DNA of 64,000 nt, from assembly GCA_011088105.1 (NCBI GenBank), contig JAALKI010000007.1, positions 30,746 through 94,745 of the forward strand, in the 5' to 3' direction. Made by a program: the position numbers and the translations under genes. This DNA comes from Nitrospirota bacterium (lineage in GTDB: Bacteria; Nitrospirota; Nitrospiria; Nitrospirales; UBA8639). Below are positions 36,123-44,029 of the stretch, piece by piece. How positions within the stretch are numbered: the first letter of the stretch is position 1; each line of letters opens with the position of its first letter. Under the pieces are notes generated by a model. That model saw only the letters and a list, made by a program, of their open reading frames with translations. It did no database searches and was not told the origin of the DNA.

Positions 36123-37097
36123 TCAGGGAACAGCCACTCGAGCGACCAATTCGCTCACAAACTGGTCAGGCGTTACGCCATCAGCCTCTGCTTCAAACGA
36201 CAGTAGGATTCGGTGGCGTAAGACATCATGGACAATTGTTTGTACATCTTCAGGCGACACATAATCACGACCTGCTAGCCAGGCATGCGCGCGTGCACAT
36301 CGTTCCATGCCGATCGTCGCGCGTGGGCTTGCGCCAAACCGCACCCATTTTCCGAGTTCCTCTCCGTAGGGTGTGGGGTTTCTGGTGGCCACAACCAGTT
36401 GCACAATGTACTCTTGTAGCGACGGCGCAAGATGGAGCTGGAGAATAGCGTGACGCGCAGCCATGATGGATTTTTGCGGAATAGGGCTGATCGTGGTAGC
36501 CAGGCTCGATGGACCCATCTGGGCTTGCTCACGGACGAGTTGCGCAATTTTTCGCTCGTCGTCTATTTGAGGATATCCCACGTGAATATACATGAGGAAT
36601 CGGTCGAGCTGGGCTTCTGGTAAGGGGTAGGTGCCTTCTTGTTCAATGGGATTCTGCGTGGCCATAACCATAAAAAGATCTGGGAGTTGGTAGCTTTGTC
36701 GTCCAACGGAGACTTGTCGCTCGGCCATGGCTTCGAGCAAGGCCGCTTGGACTTTTGCTGGGGCACGGTTAATTTCATCAGCCAGAAGGAGATTATGAAA
36801 AATTGGGCCTTGTTGAAACCGAAACGATCCGTCCTGTGGACGATACATCTCTGTACCCGTCAGATCGGCAGGAAGGAGGTCCGGCGTAAATTGAATTCGG
36901 TGAAAATCCGCTTCAATGCCCGAGGCCAAGATTTTAATGGCTGTGGTTTTAGCTAAGCCCGGAGCTCCCTCAACAAGGAGGTGCCCATCAGCCAATAGAC
37001 AGACTAAGAGACGGAGGGTTAACCCTGTTTGTCCAATGACCTGTTGATTGAGGTAGGTTTGGAGCCGAAGGAGCTCGTCGTGTTCAGGTTCCGACAT
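36123..37097 (-). CDS. moxR: MoxR-family AAA+ ATPase
   Basis: A 324-residue AAA+ protein with Walker A GAPGLAKT, Walker B LLLADEINRA, sensor 1 in the ATQNPIEQEGTYPLPEAQLDRF block, and a C-terminal helical lid. MoxR proteins act as chaperones that mature or remodel partner complexes, with VWA proteins as typical substrates. It begins the ten-gene minus-strand run. Upstream a TTGACT hexamer (37185-37190) and a T/A-rich -10 region near 37162 may form its promoter. Confidence 0.92.
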   Translation of the reverse strand: MSEPEHDELLRLQTYLNQQVIGQTGLTLRLLVCLLADGHLLVEGAPGLAKTTAIKILASGIEADFHRIQFTPDLLPADLTGTEMYRPQDGSFRFQQGPIFHNLLLADEINRAPAKVQAALLEAMAERQVSVGRQSYQLPDLFMVMATQNPIEQEGTYPLPEAQLDRFLMYIHVGYPQIDDERKIAQLVREQAQMGPSSLATTISPIPQKSIMAARHAILQLHLAPSLQEYIVQLVVATRNPTPYGEELGKWVRFGASPRATIGMERCARAHAWLAGRDYVSPEDVQTIVHDVLRHRILLSFEAEADGVTPDQFVSELVARVAVP

Positions 37098-37232
37098 TAC
37101 AATAAATCAGAGACATCATAGAATTCGCTATGGTGTTTGCCCACATCATGTGGTTTCTTTTTATAATAAAACACTCATGTCAGAAGTCAAGAGTCGTTCA
37201 TGACGATCCAAAGAATTCTCGCTGGATTCTTG

Positions 37233-37613
37233 CTACAGCTCTTGAGGTTGCCGTTGTTGTTTGTTGTCCGTGGTAATCACTAAATGGCCACGCATGATGG
37301 GGTGCAATGTGCAGTGGTAGGGATAGATCCCAGGTTGGAGATTTATCACTTCAAACATTTTATCAGGCAAAATGGCTCCTGAGTCAAATGCACAGCCTGA
37401 GCCATCGAGGCATCCGTCATGGGTTACCGTGTGGTACGTGGCGGTTGGGTTTTCCCAGTGAATGGGTATGCCGGGTTGTACCGAAATCGTTTGAGGAGAG
37501 TAGTAAGGCGAACCGCTTTCGATGAGAATCCGAAAACTGCCTGGTGAAGCTTGAGTGAATGCAACTCCCCACAGGAGCATTCCACTGAAAAGAAGAAACA
37601 TCTTACGTTTCAT
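37233..37613 (-). CDS. Small periplasmic cupredoxin
   Basis: A 126-residue secreted protein: signal peptide, then a plastocyanin-like fold. Candidate type 1 copper ligands are His61 (ATYHTVTHD), Cys101 and His104 (YPYHCTLHP), with Met107 as axial ligand. An extra CLDGSGC loop with two cysteines sits after the first His. This may carry electrons in the periplasm, or handle copper. The ligand spacing is normal for the family. NirK lies 20 kb away and the SoxCD-like pair nearby, so the donor or acceptor cannot be assigned. Confidence 0.85.
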   Translation of the reverse strand: MKRKMFLLFSGMLLWGVAFTQASPGSFRILIESGSPYYSPQTISVQPGIPIHWENPTATYHTVTHDGCLDGSGCAFDSGAILPDKMFEVINLQPGIYPYHCTLHPIMRGHLVITTDNKQQRQPQEL

Positions 37614-37890
37614 GATGCGTATATCACTTTCCTTTTCCTTATGTGGCTAAAGATGTCGCTGAGCCGATCTGATAAAGTGTATTGCTTCTTTAGTGTACCA
37701 TCTCATATTAGAAAGCCTGAAAGAAATAGCCTGTTGCGCCCTTCCTATAAATCCAATGTCTCGAACATCGTCTATGTTTCCCATGAGGCATTCAGGAACG
37801 CTATCCTTGTCATGAACATAGTAGTCTCTCTTAGTATCTTCCGGGGTTGATTGCCAGAGTGTCAAATCCCGAATGGTCTGACATCTTACA
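37614..37890. other. Intergenic stretch upstream of the cupredoxin
   Basis: Together with 37925-38035 this gap holds no convincing gene. A weak minus-strand frame at 37647-37865 resembles coding sequence in part but has no start signal or homology I can support. The only clear structure nearby is the hairpin at 37891-37924. Confidence 0.5.
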
Positions 37891-37924
37891 CTTCGGCTTT
37901 CTTGCTGGTTCTAGAAAGCCGAAG
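37891..37924 (-). terminator. 12-bp perfect hairpin after the dienelactone hydrolase gene
   Basis: CTTCGGCTTTCT and AGAAAGCCGAAG form perfect 12-base arms around a 10-base loop, about 110 bases past the hydrolase stop on the minus strand. No U tract follows on either strand, so the terminator role is only probable. Confidence 0.4.
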
Positions 37925-38035
37925 GCCTCTGTCTATACAGACAAGCTTTACCTTGAAGAAACGTTTCGTGCTTGCAGAAACGGGTTGAAAAATGAGTTTC
38001 TTTTAACGCTCACCTGGCCTTATTAGGCTGGTTTG

Positions 38036-38830
38036 TTAAAATTTGTGAGTATCCTCGAAAATTTCATCGAAAAAGAGTTGCATATGTTGCCAGGACCGTC
38101 GGTCAGCGTCTTGATCGTATCGCAAGGCATCCATGCCATGTTGGTCTGCGCCTGGATTGGTAAAACTATGTCGAGCTCCAGCATAGAGAACCATTTGCCA
38201 ATCGACACCTGCTTGATCTAATGCCGTTTGAAAATTTTGAATATGGGCTTTGGAAATAAATGGGTCCGCATGACCATGGGCAATGAATATTTTGGCTTTG
38301 GTCTTAGCCTGTTGGGTATTTGGAGGGAGCGGCAACGAGCCATGAAAGCTCACGATGCCCTTCACGGGGGCACCGCTGTATGCTAATTGCACGACGGTTG
38401 CTCCACCAAAACAATAGCCAATGGCCGCCAATCGTTGTGAGTCAACCAGTGTTTGGGCTTGTAACACGGCTAAAGCCTTTTGCGCACGTGTCTGCCAGGC
38501 TTGGATATTCTGTTGTATGGTGTTCATCCATTTTCCCGCTTCATCAGGATGAGTCGTGACTTGGCCTTTCCCGTACATGTCTGCCGCAAACGCGACATAG
38601 CCTAATGCGGCTAATTGCGTTGCCCGGTGCCGAGCATAATTATTGAGCCCCCACCATTCATGAACAACGAGGACACCCGGCTGTTTGTCTTGAATGGTAT
38701 CATCCCAGGCCAGAAATCCTTCAAGTTGTTGATCACCATCCTGATAGGTGATGGTTTTGGTCTGTATCTCGGCCTGAGTCAGTGTGGCTGTGAGACAAAA
38801 ACAAAGACAGATAAGAAAGATTCGGTTCAT
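38036..38830 (-). CDS. Secreted dienelactone hydrolase-family protein
   Basis: A 264-residue alpha/beta hydrolase with a signal peptide (IFLICLCFCLTATLTQA). The catalytic triad can be placed as Cys in IGYCFGGATV, Asp in HGHADPF and His in GARHSF. VLVVHEWWGLNNYARHRA is the oxyanion-side motif. The start at 38830 has AAGGAG about 8 bases upstream; an extension to 38875 is unsupported. The natural substrate is unknown. Confidence 0.9.
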   Translation of the reverse strand: MNRIFLICLCFCLTATLTQAEIQTKTITYQDGDQQLEGFLAWDDTIQDKQPGVLVVHEWWGLNNYARHRATQLAALGYVAFAADMYGKGQVTTHPDEAGKWMNTIQQNIQAWQTRAQKALAVLQAQTLVDSQRLAAIGYCFGGATVVQLAYSGAPVKGIVSFHGSLPLPPNTQQAKTKAKIFIAHGHADPFISKAHIQNFQTALDQAGVDWQMVLYAGARHSFTNPGADQHGMDALRYDQDADRRSWQHMQLFFDEIFEDTHKF

Positions 38831-38994
38831 CGTCACACTCCTTTCATCGATAACTGGCAGAGGCTGCGTGAACATGTATGGTTCAGTAACTGTTTCTAGG
38901 ATATGATGAAAGCGTTATACTGCAGTGACCATTCTTTTACAAACATGGTCCGTTGACAAAAATTCCCTTTGTCCATAACGCTTCGAGGAACATC

Positions 38995-40242
38995 ATGCGT
39001 GCCAAAAAGTCCCCAGCATCCAAAAGTAAACAATCTTTGAGCCGCAGGCATTTTTTGCTTGGAGCGACATCACTGCTTGGCGTCACCGCGAGTCAGGTAT
39101 TGCTGCCAGTAATTCCTGCTTCATCTCAACCTGCTTCCCAAGACCCGATGCGCGTGCCAGGTGGGCCAGCCAGTGTCTATGGACGACGTTCTGTCCATGA
39201 GCAAGCCCAACGGCTTCCGTCCGCAACGCGATCGCTAACGCCTTTGCAAGATTTGCATGGTATCATCACGCCATCAGCACTTCATTTTGAGCGGCACCAC
39301 AATGGTGTGCCATTGATCGATCCTGCTCAACACCGGTTGCTGATCCATGGGCTCGTCGAGCGACCGATGCTCTTTCAAGTCGATGAACTCAAACTATTTC
39401 CAGCTGTCTCGCGCTTGGGCTTCATTGAATGTTCGGGGAACACAGGAAAAGAATGGAAGCGAGCTCATGGCAAAACCGCACAGGAAACCCATGGTCTTAC
39501 CAGTACCAGTGAATGGACTGGAGTAATGTTGAAGACACTTTTGGAGCAAACTGGAGTGAAACCAGAGGGCTTGTGGCTTCTTGCTGAAGGGAGTGATGCT
39601 GCAGCGATGACTCGAAGTTTTCCTGTAGAAGCAATTATCGATGAGGCAGTTATTTGCTATGCCCAAAATGGTGAGCCGCTTCGACCAGAACAAGGCTACC
39701 CCTTACGATTACTTCTTCCGGGATGGGAAGGGAATACAAACATTAAATGGGTGCGTCGCCTCAAATTAATCCCTGGCCCGGCAATGACGCGAGAAGAAAC
39801 TGCCAAATATACCGATCTTATGCCGGATGGGGTGGCCCAACAATTTACCTTTGTTATGGAAGCGAAATCGGTCATTACTCATCCTTCCGGTAACCAACGC
39901 ATTCCCAAGCCAGGTTTTGTCGAGATTCGGGGATTGGCATGGAGTGGCCGAGGAGCAATTACGGCAGTTGAGGTGAGTGTTGATGGTGGACACACATGGC
40001 GCACGGCAGAATTACAAGGTCCGGTGCTGCCCAAATGTCATACACGGTTTCGTCTGGCCTGGCAATGGGATGGAAAAGAAGCCATTCTCCAAAGTCGCTG
40101 CATTGATGACACTGGTTATCGACAACCCACTCTCCAAGAGTTAGTCAAAGTCCGTGGCACCAATTCGTATTACCACAATCATGCCATTCAAAGCTGGAAA
40201 GTTTTAGAAAATGGGCATGTAGAAAATGTGTACATACGATGA
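38995..40242 (+). CDS. soxC: SoxC/SorA-like molybdenum sulfite dehydrogenase
   Basis: A 415-residue sulfite oxidase-family protein with a twin-arginine signal (SRRHFLLGATSLLG) after a basic N terminus. The molybdenum-binding Cys146 lies in GFIECSGNTGKEW, and LPGWEGNTNIKWVRRLKL is the conserved substrate/cofactor region. The C-terminal dimerization domain contains VSVDGGHTWRTAEL. I chose the ATG at 38995 (GAGGA nearby), although the frame is open back to a TTG at 38953. It oxidises sulfite, or in the Sox complex a bound sulfane sulfur, passing electrons to the cytochrome encoded next. No SoxAXYZB genes are in the window, so it is an orphan pair here. Confidence 0.9.
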   Translation: MRAKKSPASKSKQSLSRRHFLLGATSLLGVTASQVLLPVIPASSQPASQDPMRVPGGPASVYGRRSVHEQAQRLPSATRSLTPLQDLHGIITPSALHFERHHNGVPLIDPAQHRLLIHGLVERPMLFQVDELKLFPAVSRLGFIECSGNTGKEWKRAHGKTAQETHGLTSTSEWTGVMLKTLLEQTGVKPEGLWLLAEGSDAAAMTRSFPVEAIIDEAVICYAQNGEPLRPEQGYPLRLLLPGWEGNTNIKWVRRLKLIPGPAMTREETAKYTDLMPDGVAQQFTFVMEAKSVITHPSGNQRIPKPGFVEIRGLAWSGRGAITAVEVSVDGGHTWRTAELQGPVLPKCHTRFRLAWQWDGKEAILQSRCIDDTGYRQPTLQELVKVRGTNSYYHNHAIQSWKVLENGHVENVYIR

Positions 40243-40790
40243 AGATCGGTAGGATCATAGGATTTGCTATCACGGGGTTATGTTTTGGAGTGCTTGTTCA
40301 AGGGGAGCCGATCGAGTTTGAGATAGGCCAGACGGCAACACAGGAAGATATTCAAGGTTGGAATATCGATGTGACTCCCAACGGCGATGGGTTGCCCAAT
40401 GGACAAGGCAGCGTGGATGAAGGGGCTAAGGTCTATGCAGCAAAGTGTGCGGGCTGTCATGGGCCAACGGGAGTTGAAGGCCCGTATAATCGTTTGGTGG
40501 GTGGACAGGGTTCCTTAGGCACTGATCGTCCACACAAAACGGTTGGGAGTTATTGGCCTTATGCTACCACACTTTTTGATTATATTTTCCGTGCCATGCC
40601 GTTGACGGCTCCTCAATCACTCTCTGCCAACAAGGTATATGCCCTTGTGGCATGGATTCTCTACCGAAATGACATTATTGATGAAAACATGGTTTTAGAC
40701 CGTTTTACGTTACCGACGATTCACATGCCTAATCGGCATGGATTTCAAATTTCCCCGCATATGGGCATTTCTCTTCCTACATCCCCCTGA
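40239..40790 (+). CDS. soxD: SoxD-like cytochrome c
   Basis: A 183-residue secreted monoheme cytochrome. Signal peptide, then FEIGQTATQEDIQGWNIDVTPNGDGLPNG, typical of the SoxD N-terminal segment, and the heme site Cys70-Ala-Gly-Cys73-His74. GSYWPYATTLFDYIFRAMPL and QSLSANKVYALVAWILYRNDII also match SoxD; a probable Met ligand lies in the RAMPLTAPQS region. Full-length SoxD has a second heme domain, absent here. Its ATG overlaps the soxC-like stop by four bases. Confidence 0.9.
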   Translation: MKIGRIIGFAITGLCFGVLVQGEPIEFEIGQTATQEDIQGWNIDVTPNGDGLPNGQGSVDEGAKVYAAKCAGCHGPTGVEGPYNRLVGGQGSLGTDRPHKTVGSYWPYATTLFDYIFRAMPLTAPQSLSANKVYALVAWILYRNDIIDENMVLDRFTLPTIHMPNRHGFQISPHMGISLPTSP

Positions 40791-40971
40791 AAATCTTTCC
40801 AGTATCGTAAAGTGTGTTGCAAACATTAGTGCTCGTAAGCACCTGCCGGTAGAGAAAGTGTGTAAGGTGTCTTATCTTTTCCCTTCGTTGGCATGACTCT
40901 GCCGGAAGCATTTCTCGAAGCGTCTGCCGGGCCATGTCATTTCACCGCTCATATTCATCAAGGAGGGAAAT

Positions 40972-41789
40972 GTGACAAGCAACAACCAGTTCCTTATGAA
41001 GGGAACAATTGCAGGAGGATGTCTCGCATTCACTGGGGCCTGCATCCTGTCCTTTAGCTTGGCTAGTGAAGTATTGGCAAACCCGCATACGACGGTGCTC
41101 AAAAAAACACGCCAACGAAATTTGCTGCGAGGGAAGAATTAGAGGGTTCCAGTAGCGTCATCAATTCATTTAACGTGCCCCATGGATGTAATGGAACGCC
41201 TATCCGTGCAATGGGCATTGTATTTCCCAATGGAGATGTTGATGCGGCGCGAACAGACACTGGCGCAGAAGTCGACCTCTTAGAACATATCGTGGGCAAC
41301 CCGATTATCAGTCCGAGTCCCGTTCAGGACCGTAATATTTTTAAAAAAATTAAACGAATCGATGGCCCTGCTCTCGGTGGAGGCACAGATGCACGTGCGT
41401 TTCATTATACAAAGGGCAAACTTGAAGCTGATCTTGTTGGGCTGGTGCCATGGCGTGGGAGTTATCCGACATTCAAATCTCATTCCTGTGCAGCCAAATT
41501 ACATGTGAATATTGCGATCGCAAATTACTGTACGAAGTCGAACAAAGACGATGATCGAGCGGATATTTGGATTGGTGCCCTGACACCTCTTTTTGACGAT
41601 CCTGTCGTCGTTGTGCAAAGCCCTCCAGGTTTTTGGCCAACACTTGCTGTCGTGAGAGATCTCGACAATAATCCTCTTCCACCTGCTTGTGGTGATGGTT
41701 TTGAAATTGCCGCTTCACCTTCTGCGCATGATATTGATGAATACTTGCCGATTAAAGGATTTTGGCCGGCCAAGCGTTCGCCTCGGTGA
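40972..41789 (+). pseudogene. Secreted protein gene interrupted by a frameshift at an A7 tract
   Basis: A GTG at 40972 (AGGAGGG upstream) opens an N-terminal frame with a signal peptide (GTIAGGCLAFTGACILSFSLASEVLA) that ends at a TAG at 41140-41142. A minus-one shift at the A7 run (41101-41107) moves into a long frame to 41789, which has no stop in the overlap. The joined product would be about 272 residues. It contains VPHGCNGTPIRAMGIVFPNG, a PHGC pattern reminiscent of YcnI/DUF1775 proteins, and FWPTLAVVRDLDNNPLPPACGDGFE. The domain call is weak. The frame may be broken by mutation, by assembly error in the homopolymer, or by true slippage at A7. Confidence 0.55.
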
Positions 41790-42234
41790 CAGCTAGAGAA
41801 TGCGTGGTTGCCGGGAATATGACCCGGCGGCCATGTGTTCAGCTTCATGTTGCTGGGCCTCTGTCTTAGATAACAATTCAAAATTCGTGCAGTTAGGTGG
41901 AATCGTACGGATGAAGGTCTACACATACCAGATTGTTCTTACACATCATTGCCTGCCTAGAATTCCTCTGTTGCGCTTATCAAAGTAGTCCATGCTATCC
42001 GTGGAACCATCTTTATCTCCATGCTTCCTCTAGAAACATGCGTCTGCCACATACTTGAAGAACCTTTCGAAGGGCATGATAGATGACAGTAGCAGCAGAA
42101 CTTTTGCTGAATGCTTGTTTCGCCTTGCTTGCCAGGGTTAGTCAACTTTTCTCTTTGTCTTGAATATGTGATACTCTTAAGACAGTAGGTTCTATGAACT
42201 GATTGCGATGAAGTGAATCCTTTGGAGGCACACC
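41790..42234. other. Intergenic stretch without a recognised gene
   Basis: About 445 bases. No protein-like frame or RNA gene is apparent. The last part contains a good ribosome site (GGAGG) for the His-rich gene at 42235. Confidence 0.5.
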
Positions 42235-42711
42235 ATGACTAAAGCCTGCCTCAAAATCTGGTTGATTGTTTGGGTACTATTTCTACCCTTAGTCCACATC
42301 CATCCAGAGGCTGACCATGCCCATGGAATGCCTGGTCATGTTCATGGTGGCACCTATCACACGGTATTGTCCTGTGCGCCGATTTGTGCCGTCCATGATC
42401 GGTCATATCATCATGATGTCCACCAACCGCATGATTTGTTTTCGCCTAGCCAAACGGTTGGGCATGCTCATCCTTCCTCAGACCTCCCTCATGACTTTGA
42501 ATATGCGCCATATGGCTTTTCAGCACTTAATTCCTGGATAGACTTTGAGTGGGGGAGTCCTGACTTACCTCAACATGGCGTTGCAACTAGTCCTGTTGGA
42601 TTATTGAGATTGCCCAATGCTTCAACCCTGAATATTTCTCTTCGGTATCACCCGTCCTTCCTCCTTCCTCAAAACCTTTCCGCTCGTGCGCCTCCGGCCC
42701 TCACTCTGTAA
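42235..42711 (+). CDS. His-rich small secreted protein
   Basis: A 158-residue protein with a signal peptide (LIVWVLFLPLVHIHPE). It has a His-rich region of over 20 His in the first 80 residues (HAHGMPGHVHGG, RSYHHDVHQPHD), and the C terminus ends in LSARAPPALTL. Such proteins often lie near Cus/Czc-type efflux genes and may bind copper or zinc. A GGAGG site precedes the ATG. It shares its Pro-rich RAPP-type end with the small proteins around 49.6-50.8 kb (RGPP). Confidence 0.72.
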   Translation: MTKACLKIWLIVWVLFLPLVHIHPEADHAHGMPGHVHGGTYHTVLSCAPICAVHDRSYHHDVHQPHDLFSPSQTVGHAHPSSDLPHDFEYAPYGFSALNSWIDFEWGSPDLPQHGVATSPVGLLRLPNASTLNISLRYHPSFLLPQNLSARAPPALTL

Positions 42712-42846
42712 TGTTGTCGTGGGTCTTCGCGTTTGTAAAGGTGCGAAGTTCTTTTAAGCATACTTCAGCTTATTGAAGTCTATCGCATGTATGCGAACCA
42801 TGGAGACTTCCGTTTTATGGGAATCTTCCTTGAGATTTTGTAAATC

Positions 42847-44025
42847 GTGAAGAGGGGTATCGTGGCCATTCATCTCATCATTCTCCTGTCGTTGCTTCTT
42901 ATTCCAGCATGCTCTGAGAACCCTGAATCCACTGAAGGTATTCATGTAGAGGGTCCTGAACGGTCGGCCACTTCACAGGCTTTATCATTCCAGCCTCCAG
43001 CTAACATTCAAAAGCGGATCAAGGTTGTGCCGGTTATGAAGCAGTTGTTCTCTCAATCAATTTCGGCACCAGGGGGAGTCGCATTAGATCTTGCAAAGAT
43101 GGCCAAGGTGTCCTCTCGAATTGAGGGACAGGTCGAAAAAATCTTTGTTCAGTTAGGGAAGCAAGTCAACAAAGGTGACCCGCTACTCGCGATTGGCAGC
43201 CTCCAACTGGACGAATTGGTTCAGGAGTTTTTGGTTTCTCAAGTGCAAGTTGAGCTACGTCACGGGAATTTCAAAAGGACGCAAACATTACACAAGGAAC
43301 GAATTATCTCAGAGCGACGTCTCATGGAAGATCGTGCACGTTTTTTAGAGGCCCGAGCGGTCAACCAGCATGTCAAAGAAAAACTTCAGAATATGGGCTT
43401 AGGGCCAAAAGAACTCGATGCTCTTCTTGCCCACCATACCCTAGAGGGCCATTACTATATCATTCGATCCCCATTGACAGGGACCATTTCAACGCAGACT
43501 GTTGTGCTTGGCCAAGGAGTGAAAATGAGTGATCACTTGTTCGAAGTCGTGGATACCCAGCAGGTCTGGGTTTTTGCAAATCTTCCGATTGAACAAGCTC
43601 AACGATTCACCGTAGGGGATTGCGGCACCATCATTGCTCAAGGCCGGGACCCTATTGATGCTCCGTTAGCCTATATTGCACCTGTGGCAGACAAAGCCAC
43701 GTTGACTATTCAGTTACGATTTGATGTCGACAATCACCAGGGTTTCTTAAAGCCAAATGAATACGTGGAGGTACGGTTAAGCACGCGCCCCACTTCTCTG
43801 TTGGCGATCCCCGTGACTGCGCTGACCTTTGTGAATGGGAGGCGGGGCGTCTTTGTGCGACATATGAACACGTATACCTTTAGGCCTATTACAGTGGGCC
43901 AAGAAAATGATGGATGGATCGAGGTCATTGAGGGAGTCACGATTGGTGAGGATATCGTTATTCACGGTGTGTTTGATTTGAAAAACACGATTCTAAAAGA
44001 TTTGATCGAAGGGGAAGGCCATTAG
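42847..44025 (+). CDS. RND efflux periplasmic adaptor lipoprotein (CusB/CzcB type)
   Basis: A 392-residue adaptor. The lipobox ends at Cys22 (LLLIPAC). Barrel-sandwich and hairpin regions follow (VSSRIEGQVEKIFVQLGKQVNKGDPLLAI, QVELRHGNFKRTQTLHKERIIS), then YIIRSPLTGTISTQTVVLGQGVK and a beta-barrel domain ending in VIHGVFDLKNTILKDL. The GTG at 42847 is chosen because it keeps the basic residues of the signal peptide; a GTG at 42862 has a better ribosome site. The gene is intact, unlike the pump and outer-membrane factor genes behind it. Confidence 0.88.
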   Translation: MKRGIVAIHLIILLSLLLIPACSENPESTEGIHVEGPERSATSQALSFQPPANIQKRIKVVPVMKQLFSQSISAPGGVALDLAKMAKVSSRIEGQVEKIFVQLGKQVNKGDPLLAIGSLQLDELVQEFLVSQVQVELRHGNFKRTQTLHKERIISERRLMEDRARFLEARAVNQHVKEKLQNMGLGPKELDALLAHHTLEGHYYIIRSPLTGTISTQTVVLGQGVKMSDHLFEVVDTQQVWVFANLPIEQAQRFTVGDCGTIIAQGRDPIDAPLAYIAPVADKATLTIQLRFDVDNHQGFLKPNEYVEVRLSTRPTSLLAIPVTALTFVNGRRGVFVRHMNTYTFRPITVGQENDGWIEVIEGVTIGEDIVIHGVFDLKNTILKDLIEGEGH

Positions 44026-44029
44026 TCAT

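Noticed and set aside
37647..37865. Minus-strand frame with HDKDS, resembling a DDE-integrase fragment
   Set aside because: The similarity is limited to about five residues and no other transposase motif or repeat is visible.
40972..41142. A separate 56-residue secreted peptide
   Set aside because: The frame has a good start, but the continuation after the A7 tract is so gene-like that one interrupted gene is the better reading.
41957..42145. 62-residue minus-strand frame in an intergenic gap
   Set aside because: Cys/Ser-rich composition, no ribosome site, no recognisable domain.
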